DNA from: Mycobacteriaceae bacterium
Lineage (GTDB): Bacteria > Actinomycetota > Actinomycetes > Mycobacteriales > Mycobacteriaceae
DNA length: 64,000 nucleotides
Assembly: GCA_019749805.1 (NCBI GenBank)
Contig: JAIEPH010000026.1
Location: forward strand, 62,001 to 126,000
Direction: 5' to 3'
A program made the position numbers and the translations under genes. The notes below the pieces were generated by a model. That model ran no database searches. It saw only the letters and a list, made by a program, of their open reading frames with translations, and was not told the DNA's origin. Position 1 is the first letter of the stretch. Each line of letters begins with the position of its first letter. Of the stretch, positions 9,857-17,933 are shown one piece after another.

Positions 9857-10870
9857 GTGGATTTCAGTCCGGACGAAGGGCAGCAGGCTGTCGCCGATGT
9901 GGTGACGTCGGCGCTCGGCAGGGACAACAGCTGGGACGCGCTGGTGTCCGGCGGCATCACGGCCTTCGGCGTACCCGACCGTCTAGGTGGCGACGGTCTG
10001 GGCCTCGCCGAGGTCGGCACCGCACTCATCGAGATCGGCAGACACGGCACCGTGAGCCCCGCGCTGGCGACGCTGGGTCTCGGGCTGATCCCGCTGCTGG
10101 AGCTGGCGTCCGACGAGCAGCAGGATCGCTACCTCGCCGGGGTTCCGAAGGGCTCCGTGCTCACCGCGGCGCTCAACGAGCCCGGCGCACCGCTGCCGGA
10201 CCGGCCCGCGACGACCCTCTCAAGTGGGAAGCTGAACGGGGTCAAGGTCGCGGTTCCCTATGCGGAACAGGCGGATTGGCTGATCGTGACCGCTGGCGGC
10301 TCTGTCGCCGTGATCTCCCCGAAGGCCGCGGGCGTACAGGTGGTCAAGACGCCGACCGCCAACCACGGCGACGAGTACTCGGTGACGTTCTCCGATGCCG
10401 AGGTCGACGGGGTGCTCGACGGTGCGCAGCCGCGGCGGGTGAACCAGCTGGCGCTGGCGGGCATCGGCGCGTTCGCGTCCGGTCTGGTCGCGGGCGCCCT
10501 ACGCCTCACCGCGGACTACGTGGCCAACCGTGAGCAGTTCGGCAAGCCGCTGTCGACGTTCCAAACCGTCGCCGCACAGCTCGCCGAGGTCTACATCGCC
10601 TCTCGCACACTGACCCTGGCCGCGACCTCGGTGCTGTGGCGGCTCTCTGAAGGGCTGGACGCCGACGACGACACCGACATCCTCGGCTACTGGCTGGCCT
10701 CAGAGGCGCCGCCGGCGATGCAGCTGTGCCACCATCTGCACGGCGGGATGGGAATGGACATCGACTATCCGATGGACCGCTACTACTCCGGCGTCAAGGA
10801 CCTGACTCGGCTGGTTGGCGGCCCGTCGCACCGACTCGATCTGGTGGGAGCGCAATGTACATCGAACTGA
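9857..10870 (+). CDS. chsE1: ChsE1 (FadE28), acyl-CoA dehydrogenase subunit
   Basis: This 337-residue acyl-CoA dehydrogenase-like protein is short in the N-terminal domain, as in Rv3544c. The C-terminal helical domain carries YVANREQFGKPLSTFQ (about residue 218) and LHGGMGMDIDYPMDRYYSG. With ChsE2 it forms the alpha2beta2 FAD enzyme that dehydrogenates the three-carbon side chain of 3-oxo-4-pregnene-20-carboxyl-CoA. In such heterotetramers each FAD site is built from both subunits. GTG 9857 has AAGGAGG at 9845-9851. Its 3' end overlaps chsE2 by 16 bases. Confidence 0.93.
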   Translation: MDFSPDEGQQAVADVVTSALGRDNSWDALVSGGITAFGVPDRLGGDGLGLAEVGTALIEIGRHGTVSPALATLGLGLIPLLELASDEQQDRYLAGVPKGSVLTAALNEPGAPLPDRPATTLSSGKLNGVKVAVPYAEQADWLIVTAGGSVAVISPKAAGVQVVKTPTANHGDEYSVTFSDAEVDGVLDGAQPRRVNQLALAGIGAFASGLVAGALRLTADYVANREQFGKPLSTFQTVAAQLAEVYIASRTLTLAATSVLWRLSEGLDADDDTDILGYWLASEAPPAMQLCHHLHGGMGMDIDYPMDRYYSGVKDLTRLVGGPSHRLDLVGAQCTSN

Positions 10871-12018
10871 CCCCTGAGCAGAAGCAGCTCCAAGCCGAAC
10901 TGCGGCAGTACTTTACGAACCTCATCTCCCCTGAAGAGCAGAAGGAGATGGAAAGCGACCGCCACGGCAAGGCCTACCGCGCGATCATCAAGCGGATGGG
11001 CTCCGACGGCAAGCTCGGTGTCGGCTGGCCCAAGGAATTCGGCGGCCTGGGCTTCGGCCCCATCGAGCAGTCGATCTTCGTCAACGAGGCACATCGCGCC
11101 GACGTGCCACTGCCCGCCGTCACCCTGCAGACCGTCGGGCCGACGCTGCAGCAGTACGGCACCGATCTCCAGAAGAAGAAGTTTCTCCCCGGCATCCTCG
11201 CCGGTGAAATCCATTTCGCGATCGGCTACACCGAGCCCGAGGCCGGCACCGACCTCGCATCGCTGCGCACCACGGCGGTCAAGCAGGGCGACGAGTACAT
11301 CATCAACGGCCAGAAGGTGTTCACCACCGGTGGTCATGACGCCGACTACGTCTGGCTGGCGTGCCGTACCGACCCGGAAGCCGCCAAGCACAAGGGCATT
11401 TCGATGCTGATCGTCGACACGACCGATCCCGGCTACAGCTGGACGCCGATGATTCTGTCCGACGGCGCTCACCATACGAACGCGACGTACTACAACGACG
11501 TCCGGGTGCCCGCCGAGATGCTGGTCGGCGAGGAGAACGGCGGCTGGCGCCTGATCACGACTCAGCTGAACAACGAACGCGTAATGCTCGGTCCGGCAGG
11601 GCGATTCGCCTCACTGTACGACCGGGTGCACGACTGGGCCGCCAAGCCCGGTTCCAACGGCGACACCCCCCTCGATCACGACGACGTGAAGCGGTCACTC
11701 GGCGAGCTCAAGGCGATGTGGCGGATCAACGAGCTGCTGAACTGGCAGGTGGCCGCCTCCGGCGAGACCATCGACGTCGCAGACGCCGCCGCCACCAAGG
11801 TGTTCGGCACCGAACGGATCCAGTATGCCGGCCGGCTCGCCGAGGAGATCGTCGGTAAGTACGGCAATCCGGCGGATGCGGAAACCGCAGAACTGCTCGA
11901 GTGGCTGGACTCGCAGACCAAGCGCAATTTGGTGATCACGTTCGGTGGAGGTGTCAACGAGGTGATGCGGGAAATGATCGCGGCGGCCGGGCTCAAGGTG
12001 CCGAGGGTGCCCCGATGA
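10855..12018 (+). CDS. chsE2: ChsE2 (FadE29), acyl-CoA dehydrogenase subunit
   Basis: This 387-residue acyl-CoA dehydrogenase has FAIGYTEPEAGTDLASLRT (about residue 121) and a C-terminal LVITFGGGVNEVMREMIA, matching Rv3543c. It pairs with ChsE1 for side-chain dehydrogenation. ATG at 10855 (MYIELTPEQKQLQ) is chosen: the frame is open further upstream, but that part lies inside chsE1 and the family starts here. It ends with ATGA overlap into chsH2, so chsE1-chsE2-chsH2 are tightly coupled. Confidence 0.93.
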   Translation: MYIELTPEQKQLQAELRQYFTNLISPEEQKEMESDRHGKAYRAIIKRMGSDGKLGVGWPKEFGGLGFGPIEQSIFVNEAHRADVPLPAVTLQTVGPTLQQYGTDLQKKKFLPGILAGEIHFAIGYTEPEAGTDLASLRTTAVKQGDEYIINGQKVFTTGGHDADYVWLACRTDPEAAKHKGISMLIVDTTDPGYSWTPMILSDGAHHTNATYYNDVRVPAEMLVGEENGGWRLITTQLNNERVMLGPAGRFASLYDRVHDWAAKPGSNGDTPLDHDDVKRSLGELKAMWRINELLNWQVAASGETIDVADAAATKVFGTERIQYAGRLAEEIVGKYGNPADAETAELLEWLDSQTKRNLVITFGGGVNEVMREMIAAAGLKVPRVPR

Positions 12019-12992
12019 GTGCAGTCGACGACATCAAGGCGGCCGCCGAGCGGGTCAAGGCCGAAGGCAAGAGCAAGCCGCGGGTTGCCCGTCACCCGGT
12101 GAACCAGCCGATGATCGACCACTGGCTCGATGCAATGGGGGACAACAACCCCATCTACGTCGACGAGGCGGCCGCCAAGGCGGCGGGTCATCCGGGCACC
12201 GTCGCACCTCCCGCGATGATCCAGGTCTGGACCATGATGGGGCTGGGCGGCAACCGGCCCGACGACGATCCGCTGGGCAAGATCCTCGGATTGTTCGACG
12301 ACGCAGGATATATCGGCGTCGTCGCGACGAACTGCGAGCAGACCTATCACCGCTACCTGCGTCCCGGCGAGCAGGTCAGCGTCGCCGCGGAGCTGACCGA
12401 CGTCGTCGGCCCCAAGCGGACCGCGCTCGGCGACGGTTTCTTCATCACCCAGCGGATCTCCTGGCAGGTCGGCGACGAAGATGTCGCCGAGATGATGTGG
12501 CGCATCATGAAATTCCGACCTTTGGAATCAGGCACAGATCAGGATTCCGAATCATCATCGTCGGTGCCCGACGATCTCGACGCGGACAGCATGATGCGTC
12601 CCGCGTCGTCCCGTGACACGAAGTTCTTCTGGGACGGCGTCAACGCGCACGAGCTGCGTATTCAGAAGCGCGGCGACGGCACGCTGCAGCATCCGCCCGT
12701 GCCGGCACTCTGGCAGGACAAAGAGCTGGAGACCGACTATGTCGTCGCCTCCGGTAAAGGGACGGTGTTCAGTTTTGTGGTGCACCACGCCCCGAAGGTG
12801 CCCGGTCGCACGTTGCCCTTCGTCATCGCGTTGGTCGAACTCGAGGAGGGTGTGCGGATGCTCGGCGAGCTCCGCAACGTCGACCCCGCGGAGGTGAAGA
12901 TCGGATTGCCGGTCCGCGCAATGTATATCGACTTCCCCGAAGGGGATTCCGGGCCGGCTTGGACCAACTACGCATGGGAGCCCGCAAAGTGA
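12015..12992 (+). CDS. chsH2: ChsH2, MaoC hydratase/DUF35 subunit
   Basis: This 325-residue two-domain protein has an N-terminal hot-dog (MaoC-like) half (about residues 25-170, with DHWLDAMGDNNPIYVDE) and a C-terminal DUF35/OB-fold half (about 195-325, with LWQDKELETDYVVASGKG). It matches Rv3542c. With ChsH1 it hydrates the double bond made by ChsE1-ChsE2, and the DUF35 half docks Ltp2, which performs the retro-aldol step. ATG 12015 overlaps the chsE2 TGA, and its own TGA overlaps the GTG of chsH1. An acidic serine-rich linker (about residue 172) joins the halves. Confidence 0.93.
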   Translation: MSAVDDIKAAAERVKAEGKSKPRVARHPVNQPMIDHWLDAMGDNNPIYVDEAAAKAAGHPGTVAPPAMIQVWTMMGLGGNRPDDDPLGKILGLFDDAGYIGVVATNCEQTYHRYLRPGEQVSVAAELTDVVGPKRTALGDGFFITQRISWQVGDEDVAEMMWRIMKFRPLESGTDQDSESSSSVPDDLDADSMMRPASSRDTKFFWDGVNAHELRIQKRGDGTLQHPPVPALWQDKELETDYVVASGKGTVFSFVVHHAPKVPGRTLPFVIALVELEEGVRMLGELRNVDPAEVKIGLPVRAMYIDFPEGDSGPAWTNYAWEPAK

Positions 12993-13390
12993 GCGCACCC
13001 GCGATCGAGGTGGGCACGAAGCTGCCCGAGCTCGCACTCTACGGCGATCCGACGTTCATCGTGTCGACGGCGATTGCCACGCGTGACTACCAGGATGTGC
13101 ACCACGACCGGGACAAGGCGCAGGCCAAGGGTTCCAAAGACATCTTCGTCAACATCCTGACCGACACCGGCCTCGTGCAGCGCTACATCACCGACTGGGC
13201 CGGACCGAACGCGATCATCAAGACGATCGGGCTGCGGCTCGGCGTGCCGTGGTACGCGTATGACACCGTGACATTCAGAGGTGAAGTCACCGCCGTCGAG
13301 GACGGCGTGATCTCACTGAAAGTGACTGGTAGCAACAGCCTTGGCGACCATGTGATCGCGACCGCGACGTTGACGATCGGAGATGCCTGA
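12989..13390 (+). CDS. chsH1: ChsH1, MaoC-like hydratase subunit
   Basis: This 133-residue hot-dog protein matches Rv3541c. It contains TRDYQDVHHDRDKA (about residue 25), which holds the Asp/His hydratase pair, and FVNILTDTGLVQRY. It forms the ChsH1-ChsH2 enoyl-CoA hydratase. GTG at 12989 overlaps the chsH2 stop (GTGA) and gives MSAPAIEVG; an ATG at 12974 is a possible alternative giving five more residues. It is followed by ltp2 with a TGATG junction. Confidence 0.92.
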   Translation: MSAPAIEVGTKLPELALYGDPTFIVSTAIATRDYQDVHHDRDKAQAKGSKDIFVNILTDTGLVQRYITDWAGPNAIIKTIGLRLGVPWYAYDTVTFRGEVTAVEDGVISLKVTGSNSLGDHVIATATLTIGDA

Positions 13391-14556
13391 TGGCGGGTGA
13401 GCTTTCCGGAAAGGCGGCGATCGTCGGGATCGGAGCCACCGACTTCTCCAAGAACTCCGGCCGCAGCGAATTGCGGCTGGCGTCCGAAGCCGTCCTGGAC
13501 GCGCTCGACGACGCCGGCCTGACACCGGCCGACGTGGACGGCATGGTGACCTTCACCATGGACTCCAACACCGAGGTGTCGATTGCGCGCGCCACCGGAA
13601 TCGGTGAGTTGAAGTTCTTCTCCAAGATCCATCACGGTGGTGGCGCGGCGTGCGCCACAGTCCAGCAGGCAGCGATCGCGGTGGCCACCGGGGTCGCGGA
13701 TTGCGTTGTGGCATACCGAGCTTTCAACGAGCGGTCGGGGATGCGCTTCGGTCAGGTTCAGATGCGACTGGTGGAGAACGCCGACTCCACCGGTGTGGAC
13801 AATTCGTTCTCGTATCCGCACGGCCTGTCCACGCCTGCTGCTCAGGTAGCGATGATCGCCCAGCGCTACATGCATTACTCCGGTGCGACCAGCGCGGACT
13901 TCGGCGCCGTCTCGGTGGCCGACCGTAAGCATGCCGCCAACAATCCGAAGGCGTACTTCTACGAGAAGCCGATCACTATCGAGGATCACCAGAACTCGCG
14001 GTGGATTGCCGAGCCGCTGCGGCTGCTCGACTGCTGCCAGGAGACCGATGGCGGTGTGGCGCTTGTGATTACGTCCGCTGAGCGGGCCAAGGACCTCAAG
14101 CACCGGCCGGCAGTCATCGAGGCGGCATCCCAGGGCTCCAGCCCCGATCAGTATTCGATGACAAGCTACTACCGGTCGGAACTGGGGCTGCCGGAGATGG
14201 GCCTGGTCGGTCGGCAGCTCTGGGAGCAGTCGGGGCTGACGCCCGCCGACATCCAGACCGCGATCCTCTACGACCACTTCACCCCGTTCACGCTCATCCA
14301 GCTGGAGGAGCTGGGGTTCTGCGCACCCGGTGAGGCGAAGGACTACATCAAGGACGGCGCAATAGAGATCGGCGGCAGGTTGCCGATCAACACCCACGGT
14401 GGTCAGCTGGGCGAGGCGTACATCCACGGCATGAACGGCATCGCCGAAGGTGTCCGGCAGCTTCGCGGGACGTCGGTGAACCCGGTGGACAACGTCGAGC
14501 ACGTGTTGGTTACAGCGGGTACGGGCGTCCCGACGTCGGGTCTTATCCTCGGCTGA
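13390..14556 (+). CDS. ltp2: Ltp2, steroid side-chain aldolase
   Basis: This 388-residue thiolase-fold protein of the SCP2/lipid-transfer type begins AGELSGKAAIVGIGATDFSK and has GLTPADVDGMVTFTMD (about 40) and NTHGGQLGEAYIHGMNGI (about 335). It matches Rv3540c, which cleaves the 17-hydroxy-pregnene carboxyl-CoA to androstenedione and propionyl-CoA when bound to ChsH2. It lacks the usual thiolase Cys-rich set. It shares one base with the chsH1 stop (TGATG) and closes the cyp125 operon. Confidence 0.93.
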   Translation: MAGELSGKAAIVGIGATDFSKNSGRSELRLASEAVLDALDDAGLTPADVDGMVTFTMDSNTEVSIARATGIGELKFFSKIHHGGGAACATVQQAAIAVATGVADCVVAYRAFNERSGMRFGQVQMRLVENADSTGVDNSFSYPHGLSTPAAQVAMIAQRYMHYSGATSADFGAVSVADRKHAANNPKAYFYEKPITIEDHQNSRWIAEPLRLLDCCQETDGGVALVITSAERAKDLKHRPAVIEAASQGSSPDQYSMTSYYRSELGLPEMGLVGRQLWEQSGLTPADIQTAILYDHFTPFTLIQLEELGFCAPGEAKDYIKDGAIEIGGRLPINTHGGQLGEAYIHGMNGIAEGVRQLRGTSVNPVDNVEHVLVTAGTGVPTSGLILG

Positions 14557-14580
14557 CCAGAATCGTCGTCATGCGCGCCG

Positions 14581-15123
14581 TCATGCGCACATTTCGGCGA
14601 TGCGCTGTCCCGTGTCGGTAGCGGCGGTCAGTCTGGTAGCCAGATTGGGATCGGTGTTGGGCACGCCGGCGAGTTGGTTCATGCCGATGTCTTGGAGATC
14701 GTTGGCAAACGAACGAACTGCCTCTGCCAGTTCAGGTGCGGTGGTCGGGCCCAGGCGGGAAAGCAGATAGTCGCCACCGCCAAGTGCAGCCAAGCGGGAG
14801 TTGGCCGCCACTGCCGACTGAGCGCCGGGGTCGGGACCGAGGTCGGTGTTGGTTTGGACGCCCACCGCCCGGCGTACCAAATCGAAGGCATCGCACACGC
14901 GCGCTTCAGTCTCTGCTGGCGTCGCGTTTGTCGCGTCGGTCCGCTGAGTGGTTTTGTCGGCAGGCTCGCCCGGTGTTTGGACGAGCGACGTGACCGCGAC
15001 ACCGACGGCAACCAGCGCGGTCACCAGGGCGGCCGGCGCGATCCACCACGGTGAAGTGCCTTTTGCTGAATGTCGAGGCGACTGGTCGCCATCCGATTGC
15101 TTCTTCGACTCGTTCTCGGGCAC
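14581..15123 (-). CDS. Mycobacterial membrane-anchored protein of unknown function
   Basis: A 180-residue protein with a charged cytoplasmic start (PENESKKQSDGDQSPRHSAK), one hydrophobic segment (about residues 30-52) and an outer domain with two Cys (VCDAF and the C-terminal EMCA). That pair probably forms a disulfide. The fold is helical; no family name is recognised. GTG 15123 is chosen because it begins the typical N-terminus; an in-frame start at 15195 is also open. It is convergent to ltp2 and starts 285 bases from the PGRS-like gene. In M. tuberculosis I recall PPE63 (Rv3539) in this position. Confidence 0.65.
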   Translation of the reverse strand: MPENESKKQSDGDQSPRHSAKGTSPWWIAPAALVTALVAVGVAVTSLVQTPGEPADKTTQRTDATNATPAETEARVCDAFDLVRRAVGVQTNTDLGPDPGAQSAVAANSRLAALGGGDYLLSRLGPTTAPELAEAVRSFANDLQDIGMNQLAGVPNTDPNLATRLTAATDTGQRIAEMCA

Positions 15124-15303
15124 TAGGCGATGGTAACCACAGCCGCTGTCAGGGCGGTCGTTGAAATGCGTCCAGTTAACAACCCGGCGGCCCATATAGT
15201 TGTGGCCCTTGGGTTTGCTGGTCGGACTCCTACGGTTGCAAATGCGGCCCGCGATGGGCGCGCTTCACCACCGGAGATTCGCTTCGAGATCCGCACCTGC
15301 GGC

Positions 15304-15332
15304 TTGACACGCTTCGTGGCAAACCATTAGCT
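15304..15332 (+). promoter_or_regulatory. Candidate sigma-A promoter for the PGRS-like gene
   Basis: A perfect -35 TTGACA (15304-15309) is followed after 17 bases by TTAGCT (15327-15332). It lies 77 bases upstream of the GTG of the glycine-rich gene. The rest of the 15124-15408 gap shows no further gene that I would support. Confidence 0.35.
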
Positions 15333-15408
15333 TGACTCACGTCACCTTTGAACCTTGATTTCGCAAGATCTCTTACCGCTGCGATTCCCGCGAAAGGGGT
15401 CTGCACAC

Positions 15409-17043
15409 GTGTCCAAGCACCGTGAGGCAAGGAAGCTACTTGGTCCGTTCGTCACGACGGGTTTGACCGGCGCGGCGATGATCGGGGTTGCAGCGTTGCT
15501 GGTTGCTCCTCCGGGTGCGCCGGCGCAGCGTGTGGTGACGTCGGACGTGCAGTTGGTCAACGGCGACGAGATTGTCCCTTGGTGGATTGGTGCCGGTGGC
15601 AGCAATCCGGGCGGGTCCGCTCGATTTGTGTCTCATTCACTGTTCGGCGGGTCGGGGTCCTGCGGGCTGGTCTGCAACGGCGCCGATGGCACCGCGACGG
15701 ACCCGAACGGCCAGAACGGTGGGATCCTGTTCGGCAGCGGCGGCAGTGCGTTTGCCGGCAGTGGCGGGAACGGCGGCAACGGGGGGTTGTTCGGCGGCAA
15801 CGGCGGCAACGGCGCCGACGCCACGCTCGTCGGCGCGCACGGCGGTGATGGCGGCAAGGTCGGCATATTCGCACTCTTCGGCAACGGCGGCGACGGCGGC
15901 AACGGTGCCGCAGGCGGGCCGGGTGTCAACGGGGGCAACGGTGGCAGGGGCGGAAGCGTCGGGCTGTTCACGTTGGTCGGCCATGGCGGCAGCGGCGGCA
16001 ACGGCGGCGAGGGTTGGGATGGGGAGCACGGCGTCAACCCGACATGGGATGGCACACGCGCCCCCAGCGGCACACCGAGTTACACGACGAATCAGACTGG
16101 CACGGGAACCGTTGTGGGTGGCAACGGGGGACCCGGGGATGCCGGCACCCAAGGAGCTACCGGGGGCGGTAACGGCGGCCGGGGTCAAACCGCCGATTCG
16201 ACTGGACCGAACAACAATACGTCCATTGCCATCGCTGGCGACGGCGGTAACGGCGGCGACACCGATGTGCCAGGCGCTCCCGGCGGTAACGGCGGCTTCG
16301 GTGGCGGCGGTTCGGCCCGCTACAACGGAACCGGCGGCGACGGCGGCGACGGCGGTGGCGGCGGTCCCGGCGGCGGCGCCGGCGGCAATGGCGGCAGTGG
16401 CGGTAACGAGACCGCGGTGCTGTTCTCGTCCAATCCGGAAACCTCGGGTGTTGTGAAAGGTGGCGACGGCGGAACCGGCGGAACTGGCGGTGTCGGCACG
16501 GCCGGGTCCAACGGGACGAACGGCGGCGCGGGCGGTACCGGTGGCCGCGGTGGGCTGCTGGTCGGCAGCGGCGGCGCCGGCGGTAGTGGCGGTGCTGGTG
16601 GCGACGGTGGCAACGGAGCGACCGGGGGTAAGGGCGGTAACGGCGGTACTGGTGGCGCGGGGGTCGTTGTTAATTTCAAGAACAGCCCGTCCACAACCAC
16701 GTATTCGGGTAATGGTTCGGGTGGCACGGGTGGTCAGGGCGGTACCGGCGGTAAGGGCGGAGACGCCGGCAGCGGGGGTAGCGGTGCCTCGGGCGGGGCC
16801 GGCGGGATCTTCGGCGGCAGAGGGCAATCCGGCAGTGGTGGACTCAACGGCACCGGCGGAACCGGCGCTCAGGGTGGTCAGGGCGGCCAGGGCGGCAGGG
16901 CATATACGTCAAATGGGACCTTTTCAGGCCCCGGTAACGCCGGTAACGCCGGTAACGCCGGTAACGGGCCGACGGGTATGACGGGCGGCTCCGGCGGCAC
17001 CGGCGGAACCGGTGGCAACGGGGTTTCTGGCTCCGGTTCGTAA
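15409..17043 (+). CDS. PGRS-like glycine-rich exported protein without PE domain
   Basis: This 544-residue protein has a basic N-terminus and a hydrophobic segment (about residues 12-38, ending PPGAPAQ) like a signal peptide or anchor. A short non-repetitive region follows (DVQLVNGDEIVPWWIG, then a Cys pair in CGLVC at about 85). Then come about 450 residues of GGxGGx/GNGGxGG repeats, the PGRS type. No PE domain is present, so it is not a PE_PGRS protein sensu stricto. GTG 15409 is preceded by AAAGGGG. Long Pro-rich and Ala-rich frames on either strand here are by-products of the repeat. Surface or secreted location is inferred. Confidence 0.8.
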   Translation: MSKHREARKLLGPFVTTGLTGAAMIGVAALLVAPPGAPAQRVVTSDVQLVNGDEIVPWWIGAGGSNPGGSARFVSHSLFGGSGSCGLVCNGADGTATDPNGQNGGILFGSGGSAFAGSGGNGGNGGLFGGNGGNGADATLVGAHGGDGGKVGIFALFGNGGDGGNGAAGGPGVNGGNGGRGGSVGLFTLVGHGGSGGNGGEGWDGEHGVNPTWDGTRAPSGTPSYTTNQTGTGTVVGGNGGPGDAGTQGATGGGNGGRGQTADSTGPNNNTSIAIAGDGGNGGDTDVPGAPGGNGGFGGGGSARYNGTGGDGGDGGGGGPGGGAGGNGGSGGNETAVLFSSNPETSGVVKGGDGGTGGTGGVGTAGSNGTNGGAGGTGGRGGLLVGSGGAGGSGGAGGDGGNGATGGKGGNGGTGGAGVVVNFKNSPSTTTYSGNGSGGTGGQGGTGGKGGDAGSGGSGASGGAGGIFGGRGQSGSGGLNGTGGTGAQGGQGGQGGRAYTSNGTFSGPGNAGNAGNAGNGPTGMTGGSGGTGGTGGNGVSGSGS

Positions 17044-17060
17044 TCCTCCGCACACGTCAC

Positions 17061-17930
17061 CTAGGCCGGAATCAACTCCACGCCTGCCAGTGCCACCGCG
17101 TTGTCCCGCTCGGGCGCGGTGACGACGGCGGTGAAACCGTCGCCCTCTTTCCAGATGCTGGCCAGCAGCGTCTCGCCGGGAAACACCACGCCCGCGAACC
17201 GGGCCCCGTAGCTACCGACCCGGGCGGTGTCGCCGTCGAGCAGGGTGTCGACCATCGCCTTGCAGGTCATGCCGTAGGTGCACAGACCATGCAGGATCGG
17301 CCTCGGAAAGCCTGCGGCGGCCGCGAATTCGGGATCCGAATGTAGCGGATTGCGGTCACCGCACATGCGGTACAGCAGTGCCTGCTGCGGCGACACCGCG
17401 ATCGATATCTCGAAATCCGCGGCGCGCTGCGTTTGGTCCGATGACGTAGAAGACCCAGACGGGCCGCGTTCGCCGCCGAAGCCGCCCTCGCCGCGGGCGA
17501 AGATCGACCGCTTCTGCTTCCACAGGACCGTGCCGTCCGGTGTGGAGACCGTGGTCTCCGACCAGATCACCGCGGCCTTGCCCTTGTCCCAGATGTCGGT
17601 GAACCGGGTGACGGCGACGCCGGTGCCCGACGGCGGGATCGGCCCTGGCGCAGACACCGCTTCACTGGCGTGCAGCACCTTCGAAAGCTCGATGTCGATA
17701 CCGGGGAACCGGACGCTGGGCGGTTCGGTCATGTGGAAGCTCTGCGCCACGTTGGCGAACGTCGGCAGCACCTGCGGGGTGCCGTCGGTGAGATAGCGCA
17801 GTTCGCGCTTGTCCATCGGGTCGCCGCCCGCCCCGAGGCCGAGGTGGTAGAGCTGGATATCGCTACTGGTCCAGGAGAATTCAGCGGGCGGAAGCTCGGC
17901 GCCCAGCGCCTCGTCGAGATTGATGGGCAT
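17061..17930 (-). CDS. chsH3: ChsH3, MaoC-type enoyl-CoA hydratase
   Basis: This 289-residue double hot-dog hydratase resembles the hydratase-2 half of peroxisomal multifunctional enzymes. The hydratase-2 motif is at about residues 200-220 (YRMCGDRNPLHSDPEFA, with Asp and His catalytic). It matches Rv3538, which hydrates unsaturated steroid side-chain CoA esters with stereochemistry opposite to EchA19. A Ser/Gly-rich linker (about 150-165) joins the halves. It lies three bases after kstD on the same strand, so it is co-transcribed from the kstD promoter. Confidence 0.87.
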   Translation of the reverse strand: MPINLDEALGAELPPAEFSWTSSDIQLYHLGLGAGGDPMDKRELRYLTDGTPQVLPTFANVAQSFHMTEPPSVRFPGIDIELSKVLHASEAVSAPGPIPPSGTGVAVTRFTDIWDKGKAAVIWSETTVSTPDGTVLWKQKRSIFARGEGGFGGERGPSGSSTSSDQTQRAADFEISIAVSPQQALLYRMCGDRNPLHSDPEFAAAAGFPRPILHGLCTYGMTCKAMVDTLLDGDTARVGSYGARFAGVVFPGETLLASIWKEGDGFTAVVTAPERDNAVALAGVELIPA

Positions 17931-17933
17931 GTG

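Noticed and set aside
15124..15408. PE domain upstream of the PGRS-like region
   Set aside because: No frame there or at the gene start encodes a PE-type helical pair.
15637..16827. Long Ala/Thr-rich and Pro-rich frames on the minus strand within the PGRS-like gene
   Set aside because: They arise from the repeat codons GGC/GGT read backwards and have no start signals.
15700..17040. Possible CRISPR-like or minisatellite array
   Set aside because: The periodicity is that of the Gly-Gly-X protein repeat, with no constant direct repeats and spacers.
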